From: Schistocerca nitens
Lineage: Eukaryota; Arthropoda; Insecta; Orthoptera; Acrididae
Reading direction: 5' to 3'
NCBI RefSeq assembly: GCF_023898315.1
Contig: NC_064619.1
Coordinates: 498,762,594 to 498,826,593 of the forward strand
DNA: 64,000 bases
Positions 24,005-34,460 of this stretch are shown here, one piece after another. Every line of letters starts with the position of its first letter. Positions within the stretch are counted from its first letter, which is position 1. The position numbers and the translations under genes were made by a program. Under the pieces are notes generated by a model. That model was not told the origin of the DNA. It made no database searches and saw only the letters and a program-made list of their open reading frames with translations.

Positions 24005-25426
24005 CACTCCTGGAAATGGAAAAAAGAACACATTGACACCGGTGTGTCAGACCCACCATACTTGCTCCGGACACTGCGAGAGGGCTGTACAAGCAATGAT
24101 CACACGCACGGCACAGCGGACACACCAGGAACCGCGGTGTTGGCCGTCGAATGGCACTAGCTGCGCAGCATTTGTGCACCGCCGCCGTCAGTGTCAGCCA
24201 GTTTGCCGTGGCATACGGAGCTCCATCGCAGTCTTTAACACTGGTAGCATGCCGCGACAGCGTGGACGTGAACCGTATGTGCAGTTGACGGACTTTGCGC
24301 GAGGGCGTATAGTGGGCATGCGGGAGGCCGGGTGGACGTACCGCCGAATTGCTCAACACGTGGGGCGTGAGGTCTCCACAGTACATCGATGTTGTCGCCA
24401 GTGGTCGGCGGAAGGTGCACGTGCCCGTCGACCTGGGACCGGACCGCAGCGATGCACGGATGCACGCCAAGACCGTAGGATCCTACGCAGTGCCGTAGGG
24501 GACCGCACCGCCACTTCCCAGCAAATTAGGGACACTGTTGCTCCTGGGGTATCGGCGAGGACCATTCGCAACCGTCTCCATGAAGCTGGGCTACGGTCCC
24601 GCACACCGTTAGGCCGTCTTCCGCTCACGCCCCAACATCGTGCAGCCCGCCTCCAGTGGTGTCGCGACAGGCGTGAATGGAGGGACGAATGGAGACGTGT
24701 CGTCTTCAGCGATGAGAGTCGCTTCTGCCTTGGTGCCAATGATGGTCGTATGCGTGTTTGGCGCCGTGCAGGTGAGCGCCACAATCAGGACTGCATACGA
24801 CCGAGGCACACAGGGCCAACACCCGGCATCATGGTGTGGGGAGCGATCTCCTACACTGGCCGTACACCACTGGTGATCGTCGAGGGGACACTGAATAGCA
24901 CACGGTACATCCAAACCGTCATCGAACCCATCGTTCTACCATTCCTAGATCGGCAAGGGAACTTGCTGTTCCAACAGGACAATGCACGTCCGCATGTATC
25001 CCGTGCCACCCAACGTGCTCTAGAAGGTGTAAGTCAACTACCCTGGCCAGCAAGATCTCCGGATCTGTCCCCCATTGAGCATGTTTCGGACTGGATGAAG
25101 CGTCGTCTCACGCGGTCTGCACGTCCAGCACGAACGCTAGTCCAACTGAGGCACCAGGTGGAAATGGCATGGCAAGCCGTTCCACAGGACTACATCCAGC
25201 ATCTCTACGATCGTCTCCATGGGAGAATAGCAGCCTGCATTGCTGCGAAAGGTGGATATACACTGTACTAGTGCCGACATTGTGCATGCTCTGTTGCCTG
25301 TGTCTATGTGCCTGTGGTTCTGTCAGTGTGATCATGTGATGTATCTGACCCCAGGAATGTGTCAATAAAGTTTCCCCTTCCTGGGACAATGAATTCACGG
25401 TGTTCTTATTTCAATTTCCAGGAGTG
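24005..25426 (+). mobile_element. Tc1-like DNA transposon, copy 3, apparently intact
   Basis: 1422 bp, with the same terminal inverted repeats as copies 1 and 2 and TA duplications at 24003-24004 and 25427-25428. It lies in the 3' UTR of the LINE above, so it is younger than that LINE. Both ends and the transposase frame are intact. Confidence 0.96.
24249..25271 (+). CDS. Tc1/mariner-superfamily transposase, 340 aa, open
   Basis: Cuts and re-joins the element at TA sites. Residues 11-50 form the first HTH (TDFERGRIVGMREAGWTYRR) and 71-120 the second, with a GRPR-like stretch at 60-70. The catalytic triad is Asp155 (VVFSDESRF), Asp244 (FQQDNARPH) and Glu277 (SPIEHVSDWM), with 32 residues between the second Asp and Glu, where Tc1 itself has 34. 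I chose ATG 24249 because similarity to transposases begins there; the frame stays open to 23985, beyond the element's own left end. Copy 3 differs from the others by Ser for Trp after IEHV and Ala for Glu in DFARG, either of which might weaken it. The C-terminus ends AAKGGYTLY, then TAG. Confidence 0.93.
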   Translation: MPRQRGREPYVQLTDFARGRIVGMREAGWTYRRIAQHVGREVSTVHRCCRQWSAEGARARRPGTGPQRCTDARQDRRILRSAVGDRTATSQQIRDTVAPGVSARTIRNRLHEAGLRSRTPLGRLPLTPQHRAARLQWCRDRREWRDEWRRVVFSDESRFCLGANDGRMRVWRRAGERHNQDCIRPRHTGPTPGIMVWGAISYTGRTPLVIVEGTLNSTRYIQTVIEPIVLPFLDRQGNLLFQQDNARPHVSRATQRALEGVSQLPWPARSPDLSPIEHVSDWMKRRLTRSARPARTLVQLRHQVEMAWQAVPQDYIQHLYDRLHGRIAACIAAKGGYTLY

Positions 25427-25549
25427 TATTATGTAATTAGAAACCTGTTTAATTGTAAATGTATGTGTGCTCATGTGTTGTAATCTGACAACATCCATAC
25501 AATATTTATTGTTCCACGGATGAATAAATAAATAAATAAATAAAATAAA

Positions 25550-26385
25550 TATGCAGTAGTTTGATAATTTTTTCCACTTAGTACAGTTCAGCCCCCAATT
25601 TTTAAACAATTTAATGCAGCGAGATGATTTACCATTTTTGCTACAATTGTCTTCTTCCATACTCTGAAAACACCTCTAAAGTTTCATGAATTTCAGACCT
25701 AAATAATACACCAACTCTAAGAGGTAAATGTATATCAGCATGCTTTTAGTGAGTAAAAGTTCAAGCAGACAGAATGACTGACTAATATTTAATTACAAGA
25801 GGTCAAATTCCTTTACTGTCAACAGCACACTGAAAGTAGAAAAAACTATTTGTAGCTCTCAGAACAGTTATTTCCTTCATCATGGAGGATAGAGAGAGAC
25901 AGGTTTAGGGAAGTTTGGAAGGAGGGGCAGGTTGCTCAGACCGCATGTTGAGAGAGATACACTTGTTCTGAGGACAAAGGGAGTCTCCTGAAGGTTAGTA
26001 ATAACCAGCCAGTCTATCTCCTTGTATTTTTACAGTTATTCCTTGATCCTCGCTTTTTCAGTCACATGGGCTAATGTTCTAGTCTGATGGGAAACTCATA
26101 TACTTATTTGTTTTGAACATAATTTCTATTTCACATTCCGAAAATGGGCTGTGCCTGAAACACATCAATATAAATATTTTTAAACAACAAGTAATGAGTT
26201 CATTTCTTATGGCCTATTTATCATTGAAATAAGTCCTCTAAAGGACAATTTGAAATCTGTATTACTTCTACATTTTGTACTCTCTTTTTCCAGTATCACT
26301 TAACATTCATTAGTTACTTAATTTGAAACTAGTGTGTAAAATAAGCTATACTGTCAGCAGTTATGTCTGTATAAGTTCAAGAAAA
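25550..26385. other. Intergenic DNA, nothing recognised
   Basis: About 0.8 kb of AT-rich sequence between the LINE tail and the next transposon. No coding motif, repeat or RNA structure stands out. Confidence 0.5.
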
Positions 26386-26559
26386 TACACTCATGTTCAG
26401 AAAAGGCAAAACACCTTAAATAACCAGAGATAGGACGTTCATATTCACAGGACATGTACATTAGTATGTTCTGCAGAAATGATTAGCATTTCAGTCACCT
26501 CAGTTCAGCATGTGTCTTGTTGCCTAGTAGGCACAGGTTCCGCCATGAGTTTGAGAACT

Positions 26560-29500
26560 TGTACCATACATAATGGCATCAATGTGTATAAGGCATGAAT
26601 GGTGTCCTGTGGTATAGCTATCCACACTGCATTCACCTAGTTCCAAAGTTGACCTATGGTGGTTGGCATTGGGTCACAGTGCTGCACCCTTTGTTTCACC
26701 ATATCCAACACCTTTTTGACTGGCGACAAGTCTGGTGGGCCAGGACAAAAGGCTACCATCCTGTGGTACCAAGAAGGCTTGTGTTCATGCAGCAACAAGT
26801 GGCTGTGAATTATCTTTTTATTTATTTACTTATCTTACAGCTTGAAACATGTATTTAACATGCATGGGCAATGTTACAATAATTACATTTAGATTATTGA
26901 TACACAATATATATAGATTACATGCTATTACGTAAATGATCATTTAAGTATATTTAACATACCATTCCTGAGGTCAAATCATGTCAGCACCATACTGTAT
27001 GGGCACTTCAATATAAGCCATTTTTTAACTCATTTTAAAAATTCTACCAGAAAGCTGTTTCAGGTTGTTTGGCAGAGAATTATAAAATTTTGCTTCCTTA
27101 ATGAATGGGGTATTTGTTGTTAGATTCAATCTTCTACTCACCATATGAAAGTCTGATTTGTGTCTTATCGTAATCATGGATTTCCATATTCCTGTTTGTC
27201 ACTTTTTTGTCTTTTTTCACTAATAATATTGATTGAAACATATATACTGCATAGGTAGTCATAATATTAAAATTAATAAACAGGTTTTTGCAGTAAGTTC
27301 TGGGTCTTACTTTTGCCATAGTTCTTATTACTCTTTTCTGCAATACAAATACCCTTCTTATATTGTATTGGCTACACCCACCCCACAATACAATTCCATA
27401 AGAAAGATGGGGATACACCAAACCAAAATACACTATTTTTATTGTTTCAGTATCTAGATATTGAACTAATCTCCTTAGTAAATACAGACTAGATGTTATT
27501 TTACCACAGACATGATCTATTTGCTGATTCCACGAAAGACTGTCATCTATATATATCCCCAGAAATTTACATTCTGAACAGGTATTTTCCTGAATCTCCT
27601 CTTTTACAACAGTATTTTTATTTGATCCACTTGTCTTAAAATAAATTAAATTAGTTTTGTTAATATTGACCCTCAGGTTTCCTTTTTCAAAATGTGTTTG
27701 GGCTTTTTCAACAAAATTCTGTACCACTGAATTCAGGCAATCATTACTACATGCCCAGCAAACCCCAGAAGTGTCATCAACATACGTAGTAATACGATGG
27801 CTGGTGTCTAATACTTGTGGGAAAACCATTTATGTAGCAAGTAAACAAGTAGGGGCCCAAGATACAGCCTTGTGGCACACCAAAATTTATACTTCTTATC
27901 TTTGATCTTCTTTTTTCGATTACCTCTCCATTATCATACACAACTTCTGTGCATTGTTGTCTATCTTTAAGGTAAGATTCTATTAAAAGCAACAGTTTCC
28001 CACTGACACCATTACAAGCAAGTTTACTTAAAAGAGCGCCATGATGGACTCTGTCAAACCCTTTGGAAAGATCTAATAACACTCCTGCTGTTTTGTAACC
28101 CTCATTTATTTTCTCCATCGGACAGTGTACAAACTGTACTGCTGCAGATATGGTGCTCCGACCACTTCTAAAGCCATGTTGGAAATCTCCTATTGAGTTA
28201 TTCGTATTATAGTGCTCGATTAAGATTTCTAGCATTATTTTTTCAATTAATTTACCAAACACTGAGGTTAAGGCGACTGGTCTGTAGTTCTGTGGTTGCT
28301 TTCTTTCCCCTTTTTTATATATAGGTTTAACTATAGCAAGTTTCAGTTTCTTCAGAAACACACCTTCTTCCAGTACACAATTTATTAGATGGACTAATGG
28401 TCTGGCTAACTCACCCTTGCATTTTTTCAGTAGAAAAGGAGAAAATTCATCCCATCCAGCTGATCTTTTATTTTTTAGGCTATCAATTAGCTGTGTTATG
28501 TCCTTGATGGTTACTGTAGGTAGCTTACAAGAGTCCTGTTCTATTTACATATCATGTTTAAACTGCCTCTCCTGTTTCATGCAAGTATCATTTTCAATAG
28601 CATCTACAAAGTAATCATTAAATATATTGCTAACTATATAAGGATCAGAAAAATTATCATTATGTATACTTAACTCTATATTATTAATTTTAGTTTTTGA
28701 ATCAGTTTTCCTCATATAATACTCCGTTCCTTCTTTGAGTCTTTTGGTTTGTTCATCCAGTTTTACATGTTTGACTGCTGGAGGTTTATTTTTATTTACA
28801 TTGATTTTCTTTGCTGGGATAGTAATGTCTATATGTCTAGTTAAAATTTTTACAAATACTTCCCATTTGCTGCCAACTTTCCTTTCTCTATAAACTGATT
28901 CCCAAAATTCTTGACCCAAAGTTTTCTTTAGCAAGGTGATGATGTATTCAGAAAATTTGCTGAAAAGTGGCATCTGGGGTGTTGTGCAGAAAGGTTATGG
29001 CTAGGGGTTGCAGGATGTCATTCACATAGGTCACACTGGTCACAGTGCCCTGGACATGCATCAACTGTGATTTGTGGTTGTGCCCAACAGCACCCCACAC
29101 CATAAAGCCTTGAGTTGGCACTGCACATCTTATGGGAATGTAGTCGCTGTGATGCCGCTCCCCCTGTCTGCGGCGACCAAAATGAGGCCATTATTTTCAA
29201 GCAAACAGAACTTGGATTCATCTGAAAACATTATCGGATGCCATTCCTGTCCTGTGACACCACTCCATACACCACTGACATCTAGCATGTTTCTGCACAT
29301 TCGCCAGAGGTAGACAGAGAATTTGATGATGCGGGCTTAACATGTGCCATAATAAACGGTGAAGGACTGTCACCCTTGACAGTGTACAATGTGTTACATT
29401 GTTCCACTGTTGCACCAGAGCCAAGGATGATGTAGATCTGTCCTGCAATGCCATTCAGATGAGGTGTTGACCTTCTCAGGGGGTGGTCTGGGTGGTGTGA

Positions 29501-29700
29501 CATGGCCCATCTCATTCTGTTCTACAGCCTTCTGTGACCTCTTCTGCACACTCCCATTGCACTGCAGAAACACTTTGTTTCCCATGAGCAGCAATGTCCT
29601 GGATGGATGCATCGCATTCTCTCATACCAATAATGCACCCTTTCTCAAACTCACTGATTTGATGGTACCATTTGTGCAAATGTCTGCAAGGCATCCTGCA
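26560..29700 (-). pseudogene. Decayed Tc1-like transposase interrupted by a LINE
   Basis: On the minus strand from the high-coordinate side: the HTH ISEFEKGCIIGMRECDASIQ (about 29640-29680), the first catalytic region with DESK followed by FCL (about 29205), and GFMVWGAVGHNH (about 29090). Just before 28956 it reads NTPDATFQQ. After the LINE it resumes with DNSQPLVAA (26814 downward) and PPDLSPVKKVLDMVKQRV-like wording (about 26690-26740). Thus the LINE landed between the Gln and Asp codons of the second catalytic motif. Additional frameshifts and stops are present. Confidence 0.8.
26815..28956 (-). mobile_element. 5'-truncated LINE inside the second Tc1 element
   Basis: A minus-strand LINE of about 2.1 kb whose 3' end is a (TAAA)n-like tail at 26815-26835. 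It encodes KLKLAIVKPIYKKGERKQPQ and YRPVALTSVFGKLIEKIM, then FRSGRSTISAAVQFVH and LLDLSKGFDRVHHGALL, INFGVPQGCILGPYLF, YVDDTSGVCWA, and a C-terminal CKFLGIYIDDSLSWNQQIDH with YPHLSYGIVLWG. The active-site box is YVDD rather than the FADD of the LINE at 23143. The RT is split over three open segments. Jockey/CR1 group by motif wording. Confidence 0.85.
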
Positions 29701-29939
29701 CAGCTGCTCAAGTCACACTGATCAATTACCTTTGGTTTATAGTGACAACAAGAGCTGCATGCACATTTTACCAGTAGGTGGAGTTGTGCCGTAATATCGA
29801 TGTTGATCTTGAACCCGCAGGCCGACATGGTTTAAATGCTAATTGTTTGTGCAGAACATAATATTGTACATGTCCTGTGAATATGAACATCCTATGTCTA
29901 GTTGTTCAAAGTGTTCTGTTTCTTCTGAACATGAGTGTA

Positions 29940-32000
29940 TTTGTTACACAGCTCCCCTTTCCAAGTGTTCTGAGTACTTTTGTGAATGCCACTATAGCAA
30001 AGGATATCATCATCATTATTATTGTTACTGTTATTGTTTCTGAAAGCAAATCATGCTTCACATCATATTTATTGTAATAATAAATTAGTTTGTCTAACGT
30101 GATTGCAGAGGTCTTACATGTACTCACTGTCTACAATTTAGCCAGGCTGAGGCATTGCTGGTGTTGTACCACATTTACAACAAACTTTTTTCTCCTGGCT
30201 TCTGCTGTATCCTTGTTGTTCATTTGTTTGCCTGTACCCATGCTATCAATCTGTGAAACATATTTCTTTTCATGGTTTTTTCCTCTGACAGGATGCACAT
30301 TTCTACATTTCACTAGAAAGTGTAATTAAGAAGTCTATCAAACTTAAGATTATAGAAAATCTTATTAACAGGGATAATGATTGCAATTTAAGCCAGGTCT
30401 AAGATCCCACTAATCATCACATCCACTGAGAAAGAAAATACCAAGGAGCTGTTCATGATAATGCCAAAAAACTGGTTGTTATATGGACAGCAAATAAATT
30501 TCATGGAATAATAGCATGTAGACATGAAATCATCACACTTCAAAGAGTGTACCTGGCACCAAGTGTTAAACATAGCATGACACAAAGAATAGTTCACTGA
30601 GTAGTTGGAGTCTGGGCAACAAGAACATGCTAAGAGAACTGTAAGAAGACAAGCTATGGGAACACTGTTCTCTAAATGGAAGGAAACCAGAAAACAGTGT
30701 CAATATCATTACTCAATGTGCCTCATTTGTCTAAAGATGAAGAGTAACAATTAACTAATAATGAATTACTAGCACTGCACTTAATAATACATCTGTAAAT
30801 AACTATGAACTTTCCTGACTGTGTATATAATTTATATATAAAATTCATGAGCATGAACTGTCTAGTTGTCACCTTCATAAATAATATCAGAATGTTGTTT
30901 CTAAAATTTAAGGACACAGGGAAAATGAGTTAAAAGGACATTGTAAAATTTTATAATGTATTTGTTGAGGCAATACAGATTACACAAAAACACCAGAGTC
31001 TGATTTTTCTTGAAATTTTTTCTTAATATCATTCTTGAAAACATACAACCACATGATATTTCTTTGGTATCTGAGGGTACACACGAAATTTGTGTTGGGT
31101 GTGACTTTTAAAATTCAGTTTAACGCTACATATGAAACATTTAGATGTAAGGAACACACTTAATCCACACTCAGGAATTTGAAGAGCAAAGTATTATTTT
31201 AAATTATTTGCAGCCAAAACAATGCCATTCTGCAGATCAGTTATTTTCACTTTTAATGAGACTACCCTCAACTTAAACAGATTAATCCTGAGCCCCTTCA
31301 TGAGATTTCAGATCTTATAGTAATAAAGAGGTAGTACTGTATGAATATTGAGTTACATGTTTATAAATGCTCATAATTTAGATTATTTCCTATTACACCA
31401 AGAAAATACAATGGAAGTACTTGGATTAATCAGTAGACTACAAACACTTCAATAATCCAGAAACAAAGTTTTTCACTACATCCAATTTTTTATATAATTT
31501 AGACTAATACACAGCAATAATATAATATCCAAAGAAACTTTGGCATGCTTTGGCAAGCCTGTAGACTCAAGTAATGGATCTTCAACTTACTACCAGAGAA
31601 TCAGGAGGACACCTGTCAAAAAGGACTCTCTGACCTGAGCTTTCCCCACAGGGGTATAAGAAAGTTTAGGGAACTGGCAAACAGATTTGGATTTGACATT
31701 TATCAGTTATGTTAGTTAAACATATTTTTGAATAAATAACACATACATTAAAACAATATGGCTATATTCAGTTCATAGCACATCAAAGATACATATCTGT
31801 TGAATTCATTCATTATTTTCACACACTTGTTGCATTTTCTCACAGAAATGTCTTGAAGTTCATATAAAACACTTATCTACAATAGACAATAAACACATTA
31901 TAAACACTGATGACGGATTTGGTATATGAAACTTGTGTTGTTACTTAGGACAACATGCTCAATGAATATGACAGTGAAGAGCAACGTGAAGAACAGAGGT
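29940..32000. other. Likely PDE8 3' UTR and downstream flank
   Basis: No coding sequence is recognised. The part next to 32001 must include the 3' UTR of the minus-strand PDE8 gene. Candidate poly(A) hexamers on the minus strand (TTTATT near 30066; TTTAAT near 31252) exist, but AT-richness makes them unreliable. Confidence 0.5.
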
Positions 32001-32164
32001 CTATGATGCTGAAACTGAGCCTTCTCCATCCTCTTCTACAAGATCAATAGAACAAGGCTCCATTTTCAGATCAGCAATTGTTGTTACACCCTGTGCTTCT
32101 TTTTCTTGCCAGAATCGGTAGTTTGTTTCAATGTAGTTCATCAGCTCAGGCATCTCAATGAAAG
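32001..32164 (-). CDS. Pde8: PDE8 terminal coding exon with stop codon
   Basis: The last coding exon: acceptor CTACAG just above 32164, then two bases completing the split Ala codon and FIEMPELMNYIETNYRFWQE, the usual C-terminal helix (AFVDLPDLMQHLDNNFKYW in human PDE8, from memory). A variable acidic and serine-containing tail (LVEEDGEGSVSAS) follows and ends at TAG, 32001-32003. It lies 10.9 kb from the preceding exon. The 3' UTR must continue to lower coordinates, but I could not place a poly(A) signal with confidence. Confidence 0.92.
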
Positions 32165-32169
32165 CTGTA

Positions 32170-33780
32170 GAATCAAGTAAGAGGAGAACATCAGTGAAAA
32201 GCAAACATGATTACATGCTTAAACAGTTAATCTAATTTAATGGTAGCATATTCTGTGAACAAACCATTGCTCTAATTTTTCGTCAGCAAGTTGCATGGTG
32301 AACATGATTCTTAACTGAAATCATAACGGACAATCATTTTATAGTGCTCAGTATCAAAATACACCTTTTCTAAGTGTTAATAGAAAGAGGGTAGAATTAC
32401 TTTACTAACAGGGCTGTTACAGTTCTCTGATACCTTCTGCATAGTAGTCAGATGGGAATTTTTGCTTTTCACATATTTAGATGCATGTATACATTATTGA
32501 TAAAGACTCCAGGAAATTATGTTATGATTTCATAACAGGGATTTAACCTCTGCTGAATTTGTCTAAATTAATGTCCATCTACAGTCATATACTTGTGTAT
32601 GTTTTAGGAAATTTCTATCAATTAAAAAAATCAGAGACATTCAATTTGTCTATTAAAGCACACAGACAATCTCAAAATGAACACTGTAAGAATTACCAAA
32701 CTAGAAATTAATGGACAACTCTTATTACATATAAACACTACTTTGAAAAACAATGTAAATGACACAATCACTTGACATAATGTATGATTATAAATATGTG
32801 TCTGTTAGCAGCAATTACAGATGTGTTAGTACAAATGCTATACAGACACAGCATAACCAGTAGCTGTGATCATACTTGTTGAGGTCATGTTTCTACTCTC
32901 TCAATCAAGAACTTAAAAAAAATGTTGTCTTGTATCCATGCCACCTTTTGAAATAAGATTAACATACCTGTAACAAATTCTTCCATGTCTACTGAGACAT
33001 TGATATGAAATATGTGTTCTAACAAGGTAAATTAATCACAATTTTATGAAACGTTTATAAATTTTGCACTTTCACACAGATAGGCCTGTATTTTTGTATG
33101 ACAGAGAATTTTCTTAACATTTCACTATAGTGAATCAGTGTGGTTTGTATGTTCTTCGAGATATCATTTTAAAAATATCCCCTGACAGCAAGCTTATAAA
33201 CAGAACAACATGCTGCGGACTCTAGCAGTTCAAAACCTAAGGCATTTAAAGGTTCCAAAAAGCAAGGAAGGCTCAGATAACTGGGGTGGTGAGTATAAAA
33301 AATAGCTAGAAATCAGACTGTTATAAGAACAATTTGATGACTATTGTAAAGTACAAAATTCAGCTGCAGCTGTGTCTTTGCTGTGACACCCTGACATGTG
33401 TGTAGTTAAGAAATCCCATCCAAATAAATTTAGACTTTACAGTAGCTTGCCCAACAGAATGTGTCTTTTGAAGTCATATTATTATTATTATTATTATTCA
33501 TTAAGACAGACTTTAGGAAAACAGAATGATAATCTTGTAAGCAAAATTCTTTCATTTATTTTTCAGCCTCAGGCAACATGAATAATATCATAATCAGTTT
33601 TGACTTATCAGCAAGTCATCATGAGATGATTGGTTTATAAAACAAATATTATTTCCTATATAAGTTAGTCTGAATTTGTGATTAAGCTTCCTAGTATTGT
33701 ATTACCTCCTTTTTTCTCTCTTCACAAACAAATCAACTGATTGTAAGTTGCTGAGAGGTCAAAACCAGTCCTGACACTAT
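32170..33780. other. PDE8 intron, no element recognised
   Basis: About 1.6 kb of AT-rich intron with a short (ATT)n run at about 33478-33498. No transposon ends or coding motifs found. Confidence 0.5.
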
Positions 33781-33789
33781 TTGTGTGAC

Positions 33790-34460
33790 CCAGGACTGAA
33801 AATATAAAATAATTTTCAAAATTAATTCACTGAATGTGAGTTTCTCATCAGCTATATTAGGTACATGTTTACTACCCAATAGTGGCATACAAAATTTGTG
33901 CTTGACTTGAACTCAGATTTCCCACTTATTGCAAAAGGTCACTTTAACCACTTCAGCTATTGGTGCAAGCTCCCTGGACTGTCCAAAGCATCCAAAGACA
34001 CACTGTCTTCATCCTTATACCATAGTCCACTGAATTCAGTATCTAAAACTTGCAACTTTACTTGGATTTATACAACACAGGGAATTACACTATGAAGAAT
34101 CGAGACCAATGTTGGTGTCATCTGTTGTCTGCCTAGGCTTGTGATACTTACATGCATGTCTTAAAGAAGAGACACAGTTGATGATCCACAGCCATACAAA
34201 ATAATTTGAAGTTAATTTTCTGAATGTGGATTCCTTAACATGAGCTATTTTAGGTATAGATCTATTAGCCAATAGTGCATTGTGCTGGATCAGTACTTGA
34301 ACCCAGATTTCACACTTAGTACACGAAATTAGTGAATTAATTTCAAATTATTTCATGCAGCTGTGGATTGTCAACAATGTCTGTTCTTTCAGACTTATAT
34401 GTAAGTATTACAAGCATAGGCAGGCATACAAAATTACCAACATTGGTCTTGATTCCTCAT
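33790..34460. repeat. Interleaved direct and inverted repeats with tRNA-like box B
   Basis: A segment at about 33800-33945 is repeated directly at about 34195-34320 (shared wording CTGAATGTG, AGCTAT, TAGGTA, CCAATAGTG, CTTGAAC, CAGATTTC). Between and around these, about 34097-34195 is the reverse complement of about 34350-34460 (shared TGTAAGTAT, CACAAGC/TACAAGC, CCAACATTGGTCT). The TTGAACYCAGATTTC stretches resemble a reversed box B, so a SINE origin is possible. I cannot name the family. Confidence 0.6.

Larger units (their letters stand above)
20560..25549 (+). mobile_element. CR1/jockey-group LINE carrying Tc1 copy 3 in its 3' UTR
   Basis: The 5'-truncated element starts in the end of ORF1 (RSRKLTTLQDFWYPA near 20895-20940; the matching QDFWYTA occurs in the LINE at 36-39 kb). 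Next come an AP-type endonuclease, the RT, and a 3' UTR interrupted at 24005-25426 by the Tc1 element. After the Tc1 element the tail resumes and ends in (AAAT)n near 25521-25549, a typical end for this LINE group. ORF2 has only two frameshifts and the RT is open, so it is a young but probably immobile copy. Confidence 0.85.
26388..29937 (-). mobile_element. Second Tc1-like family, split by a LINE
   Basis: Terminal inverted repeats of about 75 bp start CACTCATGTTCAGAA at the left (26388) and, complemented, at the right (29937), with TA at 26386-26387 and 29938-29939. Without the LINE at 26815-28956 the element would be about 1.41 kb, the normal size. It is unrelated at its ends to the 1948/9929/24005 family. 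The transposase runs on the minus strand and is badly decayed. Confidence 0.88.

Noticed and set aside
26800-28970. AAGTGGC as a target duplication around the LINE in the second Tc1 element
   Set aside because: The transposase reading continues through both occurrences (ATF and PLV codons), so they are separate parts of the gene, not a duplication.
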